This document shows positions 34,190-45,870 of a DNA stretch of 64,000 nt, one piece after another (within the stretch, counting starts at the first letter, position 1; each line of letters starts with the position of its first letter). The notes below the pieces were generated by a model. The model saw only the letters and a program-made list of their open reading frames with translations, did not search any database and was not told the DNA's origin. Position numbers and translations under genes: made by a program. This stretch comes from Protopterus annectens. Lineage: Eukaryota > Chordata > Ceratodontiformes > Protopteridae. The DNA is taken from positions 1,140,146 through 1,204,145 of the forward strand of contig NC_056734.1 in the NCBI RefSeq assembly GCF_019279795.1, given 5' to 3'.

Positions 34190-36970
34190 GAGATCGGGGG
34201 TAATGGAGAGACACCAGGGATACATTTAAATTTAGTGCCTTGATGATATCAGCAGTACTGAGATCAGGGGGTAATGGAGTCACTAGACACCAGGGATACA
34301 TTACCTTTACTGCCTTAATGACATCAGCAGCAGTACTGAGATCAGAGGGTATTGGATTCACTATACACCAGGGATACATTTAAATTTAGTGCCTTAATGA
34401 TATTAGCAGCAGTACTGAGATCAGGGGGTAATGGAGTCAGTAGACACCAAGGATACATTAACTTTACTGCCTTAATGATATCGGCAGTAGTACTGAGATC
34501 AGGGGGTAATGGATTCAATAGACACCAGGGAGACATTTAAATTTAGTGCCTTAATGATATCGGTAGCAGTACTGAGATCAGGTGGTAATGGAGTCACTAG
34601 ACACCAGTGATACATTTAAATTTAGTGCCTTAATGATATCAGCAGCAGTACTGAGATCAGGGGGTAATGGAGTCACTAGACACCAGGGATACATTTAAAT
34701 TTAGTGCCTTAATGATATCAGCAGCAGTACTGAGATCAGGGGCTTAATGGAGTCACTAGACACCAAGGATACATTAACTTCACTGCCTTAATGATATCGG
34801 CAGCAGTACTGAGATCAGGGGGTAATGGAGTCACTAGACACCAGGGATACATTTAAATTTAGTGCCTTAATGATATCAGCAGCAGTACTGAGATCAGGGG
34901 GTAATGGAGAGACACCAGGGATACATTTAAATTTAGTGCCTTGATGATATCAGCAGTACTGAGATCAGGGGGTAATGGAGTCACTAGACACCAGGGATAC
35001 ATTACCTTTACTGCCTTAATGACATCAGCAGCAGTACTGAGATCAGGGGGTAATGGAGAGACACCAGGGATACATTTAAATTTAGTGCCTTAATGATATC
35101 AGCAGCAGTACTGAGATCAGGGGGTAATGGAGTCAGTAGACACCAGGGATACATTAACTTTACTGCCTTAATGACATCAGCAGCAGTACTGAGATCAGGG
35201 AGTAATGGAGTCACTAGACACCAGGGATACATTTAACTTTACTGCCTTAATGATATCGGCAGCAGTACTGAGATCAGGGGGTAATGGAGTCACTAGACAC
35301 CAGGGATACATTTAAATTTAGTGCCTTAATGATATCAGCAGCAGTACTGAGATCAGGGGGTAATGGAGTCTCTAGTCACCAGGGATACATTTAAATTTAG
35401 TGCCTTAATGATATCAGCAGCAGTACTGAGATCAGGGGGTAATGGAGTCAGTAGACACCAAGGATACATTAACTTTACTGCCTTAATGATATCGGCAGTA
35501 GTACTGAGATCAGGGGGTAATGGATTCAATAGACACCAGGGAGACATTTAAATTTAGTGCCTTAATGATATCGGTAGCAGTACTGAGATCAGGTGGTAAT
35601 GGAGTCACTAGACACCAGTGATACATTTAAATTTAGTGCCTTAATGATATCAGCAGTACTGAGATCAGGGGGTAATGGAGTCACTAGACACCAGGGATAC
35701 ATTTAAATTTAGTGCCTTAATGATATCAGCAGCAGTACTGAGATCAGGGGGTAATGGAGTCACTAGACACCAGGGATACATTTAACTTTACTGCCTTAAT
35801 GATATCGGCAGCAGTACTGAGATCAGGGGGTAATGGAGTCACTAGACACCAGGGATACATTTAAATTTAGTGCCTTAATGATATCAGCAGCAGTACTGAG
35901 ATCAGGGGGTAATGGAGTCTCTAGACACCAGGGATACATTTAAATTTAGTGCCTTAATGATATCAGCAGCAGTACTGAGATCAGGGGGTAATGGAGTCAG
36001 TAGACACCAGGGATACATTAACTTTACTGCCTTAATGATATCGGCAGCAGTACTGAGATCAGGGGGTAATGGAGTCACTAGACACCAGGGATACATTTAA
36101 ATTTAGTGCCTTAATGATATCAGCAGCAGTACTGAGATCAGGGGGTAATGGAGAGACACCAGGGATACATTTAAATTTAGTGCCTTGATGATATCAGCAG
36201 TACTGAGATCAGGGGGTAATGGAGTCACTAGACACCAGGGATACATTACCTTTACTGCCTTAATGACATCAGCAGCAGTACTGAGATCAGGGGGTATTGG
36301 ATTCACTATACACCAGGGATACATTTAAATTTAGTGCCTTAATGATATCAGCAGCAGTAGTGAGATCAGGGGGTAATGGAGTCAGTAGACACCAAGGATA
36401 CATTAACTTTACTGCCTTAATGATATCAGCAGCAGTACTGAGATCAGGGGGTAATGGAGTCACTAGACACCAGGGATGCATTTAAATTTAGTGCCTTAAT
36501 GATATCAGCAGCAGTACTGAGATCAGGGGGTAATGGAATCAGTAGACACCAAGCATACATTAACTTTACTGCCTTAATGATATCGGCAGCAGTACTGAGA
36601 TCAGGGAGTAATGGAGTCACTAGACACCAGGGATACATTTAACTTTACTGCCTCAATGATATCGGCAGCAGTACTGAGATCAGGGGGTAATGGAGTCACT
36701 AGACACCAGGGATACATTTAAATTTAGTGCCTTAATGATATCAGCAGCAGTACTGAGATCAGGGGGTAATGGAGTCTCTAGTCACCAGGGATACATTTAA
36801 ATTTAGTGCCTTAATGATATCAGCAGCAGTACTGAGATCAGGGGGTAATGGAGTCAGTAGACACCAAGGACACATTAACTTTACTGCCTTAATGATATCG
36901 GCAGTAGTACTGAGATCAGGGGGTAATGGATTCAATAGACACCATGGAGACATTTAAATTTAGTGCCTTA
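34190..36970 (+). repeat. Satellite sub-region with linked deletion variants and ~1.4-kb duplication
   Basis: Monomers carrying a 5-bp deletion (GGAGAGACACCAGGG in place of GGAGTCACTAGACACC...) are followed by monomers with a 3-bp deletion (GATATCAGCAGTACTGAG) near 34206, 34905 and 36150. A variant GGAGTCTCTAGTCACCAGGG occurs at about 35365 and 36771, 1406 bp apart, with the same neighbours (GGATTCAATAGACACCA... units), showing a larger duplication. Confidence 0.8.
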
Positions 36971-39170
36971 ATGATATCGGTAGCAGTACTGAGATCAGGT
37001 GGTAATGGAGTCACTAGACACCAGTGATACATTTAAATTTAGTGCCTTAATGATATCAGCAGCAGTACTGAGAACAGGGGGTAATGGAGTCACTAGACAC
37101 CAGGGATACATTTAAATTTAGTGCCTTAATGATATCAGCAGCAGTAATGAGAGCAGGGGGTAATGGAGTCACTAGACACCAGGGATACATTTAAATTTAG
37201 TGCCTTAATGATATCAGCAGCAGTACTGAGATCAGGGGCTTAATGGAGTCACTAGACACCAAGGATACATTAACTTCACTGCCTTAATGATATCGGCAGC
37301 AGTACTGAGATCAGGGGGTAATGGAGTCAGTAGACACCAGGGAGACATTTAAATTTAGTGCCTTAATGATATCGGCAGCAGTACTGAGATCAGGGGGAAA
37401 TGGAGTCACTAGACACCAGGGATACATTAACTTTACTGCCTTAATGACATCAGCAGCAATACTGAGATCAGGGGGTAATGGAGTCACTAGACACCAGGGA
37501 TACATTTAAATTTAGTGCCTTAATGATATCAGCAGCAGTACTGAGATCAGGGGGTAATGAAGTCACTAGCCACCAGGGATACATTAAAATTTAGTGCCTT
37601 GATATCAGCAGCAGTACTGAGATCAGGGGGTAATGGCGTCACTATACACCAGGGATACATTAACTTTACTGCCTTAATGACATCAGCAGCAGTACTGAGG
37701 TCAGGGGGTAATGGAGTCACTAGACACCAAGGATACATTAACTTTACTGCCTTAATGATATCAGCAGCAGTACTGAGATCATGGGGTAATGGAGTCAGTA
37801 GACACCAAGGATACATTAACTTTAGTGCCTTAATGATATCGGCAGCAGTACTGAGACAAGCGGGTAATGGAGTCACTAGACACCAGGGATACATTTAAAT
37901 TTAGTGCCTTAATGATATCAGCAGCAGTACTGAGATCAGGGGGTAATGGAGTCACTAGACACCAGGGATACATTTAAATTTAGTGCCTTAATGATATCAG
38001 CAGTAGTACTGAGATCAGGGGGTAATGGAGTCACTAGACACCAGGGATATATTAACTTTACTGCCTTAATGACATCAGCAGCAGTACTGAGATCAGGGGG
38101 TAATGGAGTCAGTAGACACCAAGGATACATTAACTTTACTGCCTTAATGATATCAGTAGCAGTACTGAGATCAGGGGGTAATGGATTCACTAGACACCAG
38201 GGATCCATTTAAATTTAGTGCCTTAATGATATCAGCAGCAGTACTGAGATCAGGGGGTAATGGAGTCACTATACACCAGGGATACATTTAAATTTAGTGC
38301 CTTAATGATATCAGCAGCAGTACTGAGATCAGGGGGTAATGGAGTCACTAGACAACACCAGGGATACATTTAAATTTAGTGCTTTAATGATATCAGCAGC
38401 AGTACTGGGATCATGGGGTAATGGAGTCAGTAGACACCAAGGATACATTAACTTTACTGCCTTAATGATATCAGCAGCAGTACTGAGATCAGGGGGTAAT
38501 GGAGTCACTAGACACCAGGGATACATTTAAATTTAGTGCCTTAATGATATCAGCAGCAGTACTGAGATCAGGGGGTAATGGAGTCACTAGACAACACCAG
38601 GGATACATTTAAATTTAGTGCTTTAATGATATCAGCAGCAGTACTGGGATCATGGGGTAATGGAGTCAGTAGACACCAAGGATACATTAACTTTACTGCC
38701 TTAATGATATCGGCAGCAGTACTGTGATCAGGTGGTAATGGAGTCACTAGACACCAGGGATACATTTAAATTTAGTGCCTTAATGATATCAGCAGCAGTA
38801 CTGAGATCAGGGGGTAATGGAGTCACTAGACACCAGGGATACATTTAAATTTAGTGCCTTAATGATATTGGGATCATGGGGTATGGAGTCAGTAGACACC
38901 AGGATACATTACTGCCTTAATGATATTAGCAGCAGTACTGAGATCAGGGGGTAATGGAGTCACTAGACACCAGGGATACATTTAAATTTAGTGCCTTAAT
39001 GATATTAGCAGCAGTACTGAGATCAGGGGGTAATGGAGTCACTAGACACCAGAGATACATTTAAATTTAGTGCCTTAATGATATCTGCAGCAGTACTGAG
39101 ATCAGGGGGTAATGGAGTCACTAGACACCAGGGATACATTTAACTTCAGTAGCTTAACAGCACTGGCAAA

Positions 39171-39600
39171 ATAGGGATTGAGGGATGTGGAAGCACTAGC
39201 CACATGGGATTATTTAAAAAACTTGTGCAGTAATGGGATGTAAAACACTACTGGGATTGGAGGACAGGGAGCACTACCCAACATGGGCTATATTTCTAGT
39301 AGTTATAATAGCTGTAAGTCGTAAATCAGAACAAAAATAATAATTCATTAAGAGAAGGAGGAAGGTGGGTGGGAAAGTGTTATTATTACAACAAACTCTC
39401 AATAGAGATCAACTGTCATGGATGGTGTCTCATACAACTGTACTATCTTACTTCAGGGAGGGTCCCTATTGCAGTTTATCATAACATCTAGGTACCATCC
39501 CAAGCTGCAAGGGGGTTACACTTGGTGGCAGACAGTCACAAGCTCTTAGAAACAACACAAGTGCCTAAACCTTTCCTTTCTTAAACTGCAATTTAAGTTT
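39171..39600. other. Satellite flank, no recognisable feature
   Basis: The first ~130 bases still carry satellite-like words (AGTAGCTTAACAGCACTGGC, GGAAGCACTAGCCACA). The rest is unassigned and may be the 3' end of the DIRS remnant. Confidence 0.5.
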
Positions 39601-39619
39601 TTAATGTGAAGTGATGTTA

Positions 39620-39890
39620 TATGGCTAATATAACTTGCGTTTCTTCTTTAAGTATGTCCTGAATGGAAGTATTCCTGAAATTTGTTGCTGAAATAGCTGC
39701 TGCCCCAGTAGAATGAGCTCTGTCTGGATCTTTATAGGCTTTATTGTCTTTGTTTTCTAATAAAGCAAAGTAGTGGGTCAGCTAATTGAACAAGTTTACC
39801 TGCTGACAGGCATCTGTCTCTTTTCTCCTTGAAGAAAATGAAAAGCTGAACTGGTTTCATGAAAGGGGGAGCCTTCCTCATTTATTATTT
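39620..39890 (-). pseudogene. DIRS tyrosine recombinase C-terminal remnant
   Basis: Minus-strand reading gives a QLFIFFKEKRD...LSAGKLVQLADPLL-like segment (about 39870-39790), then after a frameshift DPDRAHSTGAAAISAT (about 39735-39690). This matches the AHSTR.AAAS catalytic His-x-x-Arg block of DIRS recombinases, but with Gly in place of the essential Arg. NTSIQDILKEE follows, as S..DIL.A.NW does in the family. Confidence 0.55.
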
Positions 39891-41930
39891 CACTTGTTTA
39901 AAGACACCCACATAAGTATTCCAGAGTATTTTGGTGGCTCGAATATACAACTCCTAATTTGATGGATTAATTCAGTGAAACAGCTGATATTACTATTGGC
40001 ATAACATAATGATCAGCCTTTGAAGAAACTCTGACATTGCAAAGGACTATAAAAGAACATATCTACATTAAAGCCTGTAACCCAGAACGCCTGCCTGAAG
40101 TGACTACACTTAAGAAAATGGGAGTTTCTGCTGAGATGTTTCAACTATGCAGAATCTCTTGATTCAGTCAGAGGAATAATAAGCTTTTCCAACGTTAAAT
40201 CCAAGCTCCATCATGGTAGCATTCATCTTCCTGGTGATCTCAAGTGTAAAATTCACTCCCAAAAACTTTTTACAGATGAGCTGTTTGGGTATAAACTGGA
40301 ATGTGTGCAGATATTGCTGAAATATCTAACTTTAATCAAATAATAAACCATTTTAGGTTCATAACATTTAGTAAAAGACCAATATAGCGAAAAAAAAACT
40401 GTTATCTGAGAATTTAAGAGGTTTACATCTTTAGAAGATGCCAAGCATACGAATCATTTCAATTTCTTGTGGTTTTATTTATTTATTTTATATATTAGGC
40501 CTCATAGCCTGTTTGACAATTTTCAAAACTATAGTGGAAAATAAATTATTTTCTGGAATTAAATTCTATCATCCAAGCTGAGATGTTAATAGAACTGAAG
40601 TTTGTCAGACTGTTAAGTTATTAGTGTCTTATGCATTTCTAATATCCAAGACAGTTAAGTAGTGCTCTACAACTACAGAAAGAACTATTATTGTCTTATC
40701 CCAGCTGGTTAATCTTGTCTTGTTTTGTTTTTATAAGAACTTTCTGGATCAGAAGAATGGGAGGAAAGACATATACCAAATTGCTGAGTCAAAAAGAAAA
40801 ATGCATTCCTTTTATAAACTGAGTGGTGTCAAATGAAAGAACAGGTTATAATTCATTTATTTGGTTAGTTGAGATGTACTTTGTACATACCCCACATTTG
40901 TACAATATGGTGAAACTCTGCAGTCTCCATCTGGCTGACACAATTTACTTGAATGTTTTATTTTCTTGGAAGACAAACTTCAGATACAAGAAGAATTGAC
41001 AATTTCTATATCTGAATTTTATCCTAATATAGTTGAAATGATCTATTGCCACTTGGATTACTTTACATGCCAAATGATTGTGCCACGATTTGCACAGATT
41101 TGTAGTGGACATAGAAATAAGTCGTCTTTAAAGCTCTCTTTTCAGCTGACATGATGGGGCCTTTCTGTTGTAACCAGCAACTTTATACTGAGATTCTTGA
41201 AATGTGCCACGAAGCATAATTCAATGAGTCAGTAGTCAACTGCTGAACTATTGGTGAAGCACAAAGGACATTACTTTCATCAAGATAACTGGGACCTGAC
41301 ATTAAAATATTTTTTTCATTACTGATGTTGATTTTGGAATTATCACTTATAAAGACAACATAAAGTGACCCTAAATGTTTTTAGGACTGATTGTGATCTT
41401 CTCATGTGTAATCTTTCAGTAGGAACTAGAATGATGCGGGATAGCATGTCCCTCAGTTCCCTGAGGTAATGACTTGCTGTAATTGCAGAATGGACTGTAA
41501 GATCTTTCATTAAATTCTGTAATTCCACTTTCATCTGGACGTATTCTGCAATCAAGCCCAGAAAATACTTTTTCTGCTGGGTGAAGGGATGAATCTTTGA
41601 GTTTTACAGTGATCTGCACTGTCTGGTAAAAAAGTTATGAGAACTTTGAGATGGTAAAGCAACAGATCTTGACTTTGAGTCACTGCCAACATTTCCTATA
41701 AACATGTTGATTTCTCATTTCCTGTGAAGAAAAGACTTGCTGTAAATATCTGCGGAAATACTCTGGAAATCTGCATTTTGGAAGTAGCAACAAGTAGTTC
41801 GGTACTGCAAATATTTCCTGTTGGCAGGTATTTGTGTGATATAGCAGTAAGCATCGTGAGTATCTCGGTCAGTATGAATGAATGAATGAATGAATCTTTC
41901 TCTCTGCAAAGCAAAACAGTCTTCTGTATC
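39640..41930 (-). mobile_element. Highly decayed DIRS-type retrotransposon
   Basis: On the minus strand weakly preserved domains appear in DIRS order: RT palm (41890-41700), RT distal part (41620-41345), RNase H-like (about 41240-41180), and tyrosine recombinase C-terminal part (about 39880-39620). No long frame survives. It is more decayed than the DIRS copy at 62477-64000. Its terminal repeats are not visible to me. The left end adjoins the 11.3-kb satellite. Confidence 0.6.
40500..41150. other. Interior of the DIRS remnant, not resolved
   Basis: By position this should hold the end of RNase H and the start of the recombinase. I cannot read reliable motifs. Confidence 0.4.
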
Positions 41931-41932
41931 AC
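41343..41932 (-). pseudogene. DIRS reverse transcriptase/RNase H remnant
   Basis: At about 41890-41755 DAYCYITQIPANRKYLQY matches the DIRS motif A region DAYLHIPI...RKYLRF, then FQSISADIYSK in place of PFGLSTAPRVFTK. After frameshifts, KDSSLHPAEKVFSGLD at about 41605 corresponds to the K.LTPTQRI.FLG motif. ITASHYLRELRDMLSRI and PTERLHMRRSQSVL (41480-41370) match the ITA..CL.LLG...S and P..R.HMRPLQ motifs of DIRS RTs. Downstream (about 41240-41190) TTDSLNYASWHI resembles the TTDAS..GWGAH RNase H start. The YxDD catalytic box is not found. Confidence 0.6.
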
Positions 41933-43042
41933 TATATGAACTTCATTGATAACACAACTGATTAGATTTTAACAGATCAAATGCCAATCTATAGTTCTCT
42001 GTTTCTCATTCTTTGCTACAAGAAAAAGAGTCTAGAATAAAAGAACTGTGCATTTCTGATAATCTGGAACCCAATGGAGTGCTCTCCTTTGCAGCAGTTG
42101 CTGCATCAAGATCGGTATATCAGGTTCTCAACAGTTATTTGAGAATAGTAATCAGCTCAGTCATCAAGTTCCTGTTCCATTGCACCTTTCCTCCAAGTTG
42201 GCGTGTCTTTCTTAAATTACTTTTATTTAGTAAGAGGTGGCAAGGATATAGAGAGCTTGAACCTCATGACATTCTTTGTTGACTGTTTTAAAATATTTAT
42301 TTCTTAACTTCAGTTAAGTGTGCTGACACTGAAATAGCACTTGATGAGACAACCTATATCCCGTGAAACTCAAGTGAAATACACGGTCTGTTGAAACTAT
42401 GCAGAGTAACCTTTCAACATAGCCTGCTGAAATAATTTGTTTGAAGTCAGAGCTATATCAAAGGAGTCGGTTACTCTGTATGACATAACCATTTTCAGCT
42501 GTCTGCTAATTACTTGTCACAATTACTTAGCTGTCAAATTTGCAGAACAAAAAAAGTCAAGGGTCATTTCCTTATTTGCAGCCCAGAAGGAATGTATTTC
42601 ACCACAAAATTACATTGTAAAACATTTGCAAACAATGTTACTGCTATTACTACATAAGGAAAGGTAATAAAATAAAAAAAATGTGCCCAGTATAGATTTT
42701 TCTCTCAAAATTGTACATAAATACTAAGTTTAACATCCTGAGCTTTAGAACAACACCTTCAATTAGGCTGGATAATACATTTTACTACAGAACTGATGTT
42801 ATATCTGTACTCCAAAAACCTCAGTTACTGTAATACCATGCACTAAACAGTGTTCAAATAGGCACTGTAGTCAAAAATTCAGCAGTTTTGTACCTGAATG
42901 CATAATATGTAAGCAAATATGACCATCCATCACAAATTTCAGAGAATAGTCTAATTAGGCTTTTGTGCAGGATGGCAAAGAGTGAAACTTGCTCCAGAAG
43001 GATTTAGAATTATGTATATTTGACTATATTTAGAGTTAAGCT
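41931..43042. other. No recognisable feature
   Basis: Could include the 5' (gag-like) part of the DIRS remnant. Open frames at 42013-42282 and 42437-42667 (plus) have no recognisable motif. A short (GAAT)n run lies at 41874-41893. Confidence 0.5.
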
Positions 43043-44939
43043 TTTCATAGGTTCATAGGTGTGTACTAGGCTAATGGCCCTGGAGCCTTTACAAGCCTAG
43101 CCCATAGGATTACACTGGCATTGTGCCACCTGACCTTAGTTCCAAGTGCCTCTGTCGAGTAGAGCCACTGGAGTGATTTCTCTTGAAGAGGGCCAGTGAG
43201 GTGCTCTGTTTGACATGTATGGGAATTCTATTCCATAGCATTAGCAGTCTCTGGGTTATGAACCTGTCCCTCCAGCACATTCTGTTGATTGTGGTAATGA
43301 GGTTGAGGTCTCTGGCGCATGTAGTGTGGAGGGATTGGGATTTCTTTAGATGTAGCATTTCTAACAGAGCTGGGTAAGACATGGCTTTGTAAGTCAAGTA
43401 GAGATCACCTCTAAGTAGGCGATATGAGACAGAGATTAGTTGGAGTTTTTCGAGTCTGTCATCTAGGACAAGTGTTTAAGGCCTAGAATCCTCTTTGTGA
43501 GGTACTTTTGCAGCCTCTCCAGTTGTTGCAGGTGTCTAGTGAGATACATGCCAAATGGGGTATTGCACTCGATGACTGGTGTAATGAGGGAAGAGTAGAG
43601 GGAGACAATGACCTCTTTCTTCCTGGATGCAAAACCCTTAGTAATGAGATGTGCCATACAGAAGGACTTTCTGACCACAGTGGCAATGTAGTGGTAAAAA
43701 GAGAGATTGCTGTCAACCTGTGTTCCCAGATCTCTTATAACACCTTCTGTGTTCAGTGGACTACCGTCGATGTGGTAATTAATGGAAACTGGGTTTTCCC
43801 AAAGGGGATGATGTCACATTTTTTGGCATTGAGCTTAAGGGCATGGTTCTGGCACCAGTCGTTGGTCTCAGTGAGGCCTTCCTGTAGGATGTCACCATCA
43901 CTTGGGGAGTTAATAATAGCTCCCAACTTGCAATTGTCTGCAAACTTTGTCAGCCAGAGTCCCTTCGTGTTGGCCTGGACTTCAGAGAAGTAGATACCAA
44001 ACAGGAGAGGACCCAGAACTGAACCCCGTGGGACTCCACTTGTGACTGGTTGGCAGTCTGACTTGGAGTCAACTACTTTTACACTGCGGGATCTATCTGT
44101 GAGCCAGTTTGCAACCCACCTAGTGATATAGGAGTTGATGTCTATCTTAGTGAGTTTTTCTATGATTCCTGAGCGGGAAATGGTATCAAAGGCCTTGGCC
44201 AGATCAAGGTAGACTGTATGAACCACCTTGCCTTCAACAACTGCTCTGGTGACTGACTCAAAGAAGTTGACTAAATTGAGCAGGCATGATCTACCCTTCA
44301 CAAAACAAAACTGTGTGGGATCCAGAGTTTGGAGATTCCCCATATCCTTGTTTATTAGGTCCATGATGATGCATTCCATAGCTTTGCATATCAGACTCAT
44401 CAGGCTAATGGGGCGATAGTTCCCAGGGTCTGTAGTTGCTCATCCTTTGTGGAGAAGGATGACTGTAGCAGTGTGCCATTCAGTTGGGACAAAGCCTGAG
44501 GTGAGGCTGTGATTGAACAGGGCACATTAATGAGGTGCCAGTTCACTCTGTAGTTCATGTAGAACACAGCCAGGGATATTGTCAGGTCCCATAGAAGCTG
44601 TATTCTTGGCCTTGGACAGTGCTGTTTTAACCTGTGCAACAGTAATACTGGGTGCCTGGCAATCTACTGGTATTGTGATTGGTCCTTTGGGGGGGGGGGT
44701 AAAGTTGGCACTGAATCTGTCGGCCAGTATATTGGCAATATATGTTGGCTTGGTATAGGAGGTACCATTGTGCAACAGCTGAGAGCAAATCTGGATATTG
44801 CCATGGAAATTCTTTACATAACTATAGAAGGCCTTGTGGTTGTCTTTACTATCTGCTGCAATTCTGTTTTCATAGCTAGCTTTAGAGGATTTGATAAGGG
44901 ATCTCAACTTTTTGTTGAGGCTGGTTTTTGCCATATAAT
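43043..44939 (-). mobile_element. CR1-type LINE fragment (copy 4), 5'-truncated
   Basis: The 3' tail with CCTATGAACCTATGAA-like words begins at 43043. The ORF continues through the C-terminal domain, thumb (SSLITPVIECNTPFGMYL), RT and linker to about 44930. The active-site box reads FADN instead of FADD (about 43950-43940), a loss of a catalytic Asp. Motif A (AYLDLAKAF-type, VYLDLAKAFDTISR) and motif B (SGVPRGSVLGPLLFGIYF) are intact. Motif A and B region 43753-44400 is one open frame of 215 codons, unusually clean, but upstream VIPLHKGG is frameshifted. Confidence 0.92.
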
Positions 44940-45870
44940 AAATCTTTTGTTTTGCCATATAATCATTGTAAGCCTTGAAAAATATGTAATTAAGAATTTA
45001 ACTTTAAAGTGATAGCTAGCTTGTTAATTAATACCTACTTTTTTCTTAAAGTCTCGACCATATGCACATAGGTAATTTCTCAGCTTCTTTATTTTCACAT
45101 TATAAGGACACTTTGCTAAAAACATAAGATGTAAAGGAATTCTACAGAATAGATTCAATTACCTCATCTTTGTCATTATTTTAACAGGAAATGGTCTATT
45201 TATTCAACAAACAATTTCATGAATTTTTGTTTAATTTAACAAAATAGAAAAGAATTTGATATGTAATAGCCATTTTTATAAATCAAGTTTCATTGGAAGA
45301 TTCACAGCATTGTGATCTGACATAGGGCATGACGTAACTTTAAAAGATTCAAGTCTGGAACTCAAATGATGTGACACATATATCCTATCAACTTATGATT
45401 GTATATCAAATGCATGCAAAATAATGTTTTTTTCTTTACATCATTAAAATTTTGTACATTTAATGTTTTTTTAATGTTCTAATAGTAAAAATTATTGGCT
45501 CTTTGGTATCACAAGTATCATACCCATCCAAAATGAAACAAAGATTTCTCCCTGAAAACCCAGATTGCCTTTCCAATTATCCAGTAACATATTCAAATAA
45601 CTTTTCAGTACTGCTTTGTAAATTCTGTCCTTAGACCAAGAATCTAACATGTTTCTCAAGGTAAAAAAAAATATTTTTGAAATTCTGATTGTAACTGTAG
45701 TAATTGAAAATGTATCATCAGTATATGAAAATGTGAATTTCTTAAATTCCAAAGTATTATGACTGCACACCACTGCTTAAAAGATGAATAATCTAAGACC
45801 ACATGATTATTTGAGAATAACCTACCTATATCATCTCCTAGAAGAACAGGTTTGTTTGGTAAGCCTTCCA
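44940..45870 (-). pseudogene. L1/Tx1-like endonuclease fragment
   Basis: Minus strand at about 45410-45290 reads VDRIYVSHHLSSRLESF and then VTSCPMSDHNAVNLPM. This is the SR-DR-YVS...P-SDH-AV end of L1/Tx1 endonucleases (SDH is the catalytic His triad partner). Upstream, VLLGDDIGRLFSNNHVVLD (about 45845) resembles the GGDFN..LD block, and FKAYNDYMAKQKIYYMAK (about 44985-44932) resembles the linker after the endonuclease. The order is correct for a minus-strand element, and the frame is broken repeatedly. No RT is found; CR1 copy 4 abuts its downstream end. Confidence 0.5.

Larger units (their letters stand above)
27880..39160 (+). repeat. 11.3-kb satellite/minisatellite of 78- and 79-bp monomers (about 140 copies)
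   Basis: The monomer contains, in order, ATACATTTAAATTTAGTGCC (79-bp type) or ATACATTAACTTTACTGCC (78-bp type), TTAATGATATCAGCAGCAGT, ACTGAGATCAGGGGGTAATG and GAGTCACTAGACACCAGGG. The two types differ by one base of length and by linked changes (TTTAAATTTAG versus TTAACTTTAC; CAGGG versus CAAGG). They alternate mainly in 79+79+78 (236 bp) or 79+78 (157 bp) blocks. Edge units (27880-28130 and 39100-39170) are diverged, as unequal exchange predicts. The many 60-122 codon open frames on both strands exist because 78 is 26 codons; each ends where a 79-bp unit shifts frame, so nothing here codes. Confidence 0.98.

Noticed and set aside
28390-38765. Dozens of 60-122 codon open frames on both strands with repeated protein motifs
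   Set aside because: They follow the 78-bp monomer (26 codons) and stop where a 79-bp monomer shifts frame. They are mirror images on both strands, with no start or splice context. Satellite by-products.
27880-39160. CRISPR array
   Set aside because: Units are contiguous with no unique spacers, no cas genes and a eukaryotic context.
41872-41895. (GAAT)n microsatellite as separate feature
   Set aside because: Only five units; noted within the flank description.
45492-45773. RT catalytic box in the frame containing SYTDDTFS
   Set aside because: It looks like a YxDD box, but lies upstream of the SDH end of an endonuclease on the same strand, which is the wrong order. I treat it as part of the endonuclease fragment or as chance.
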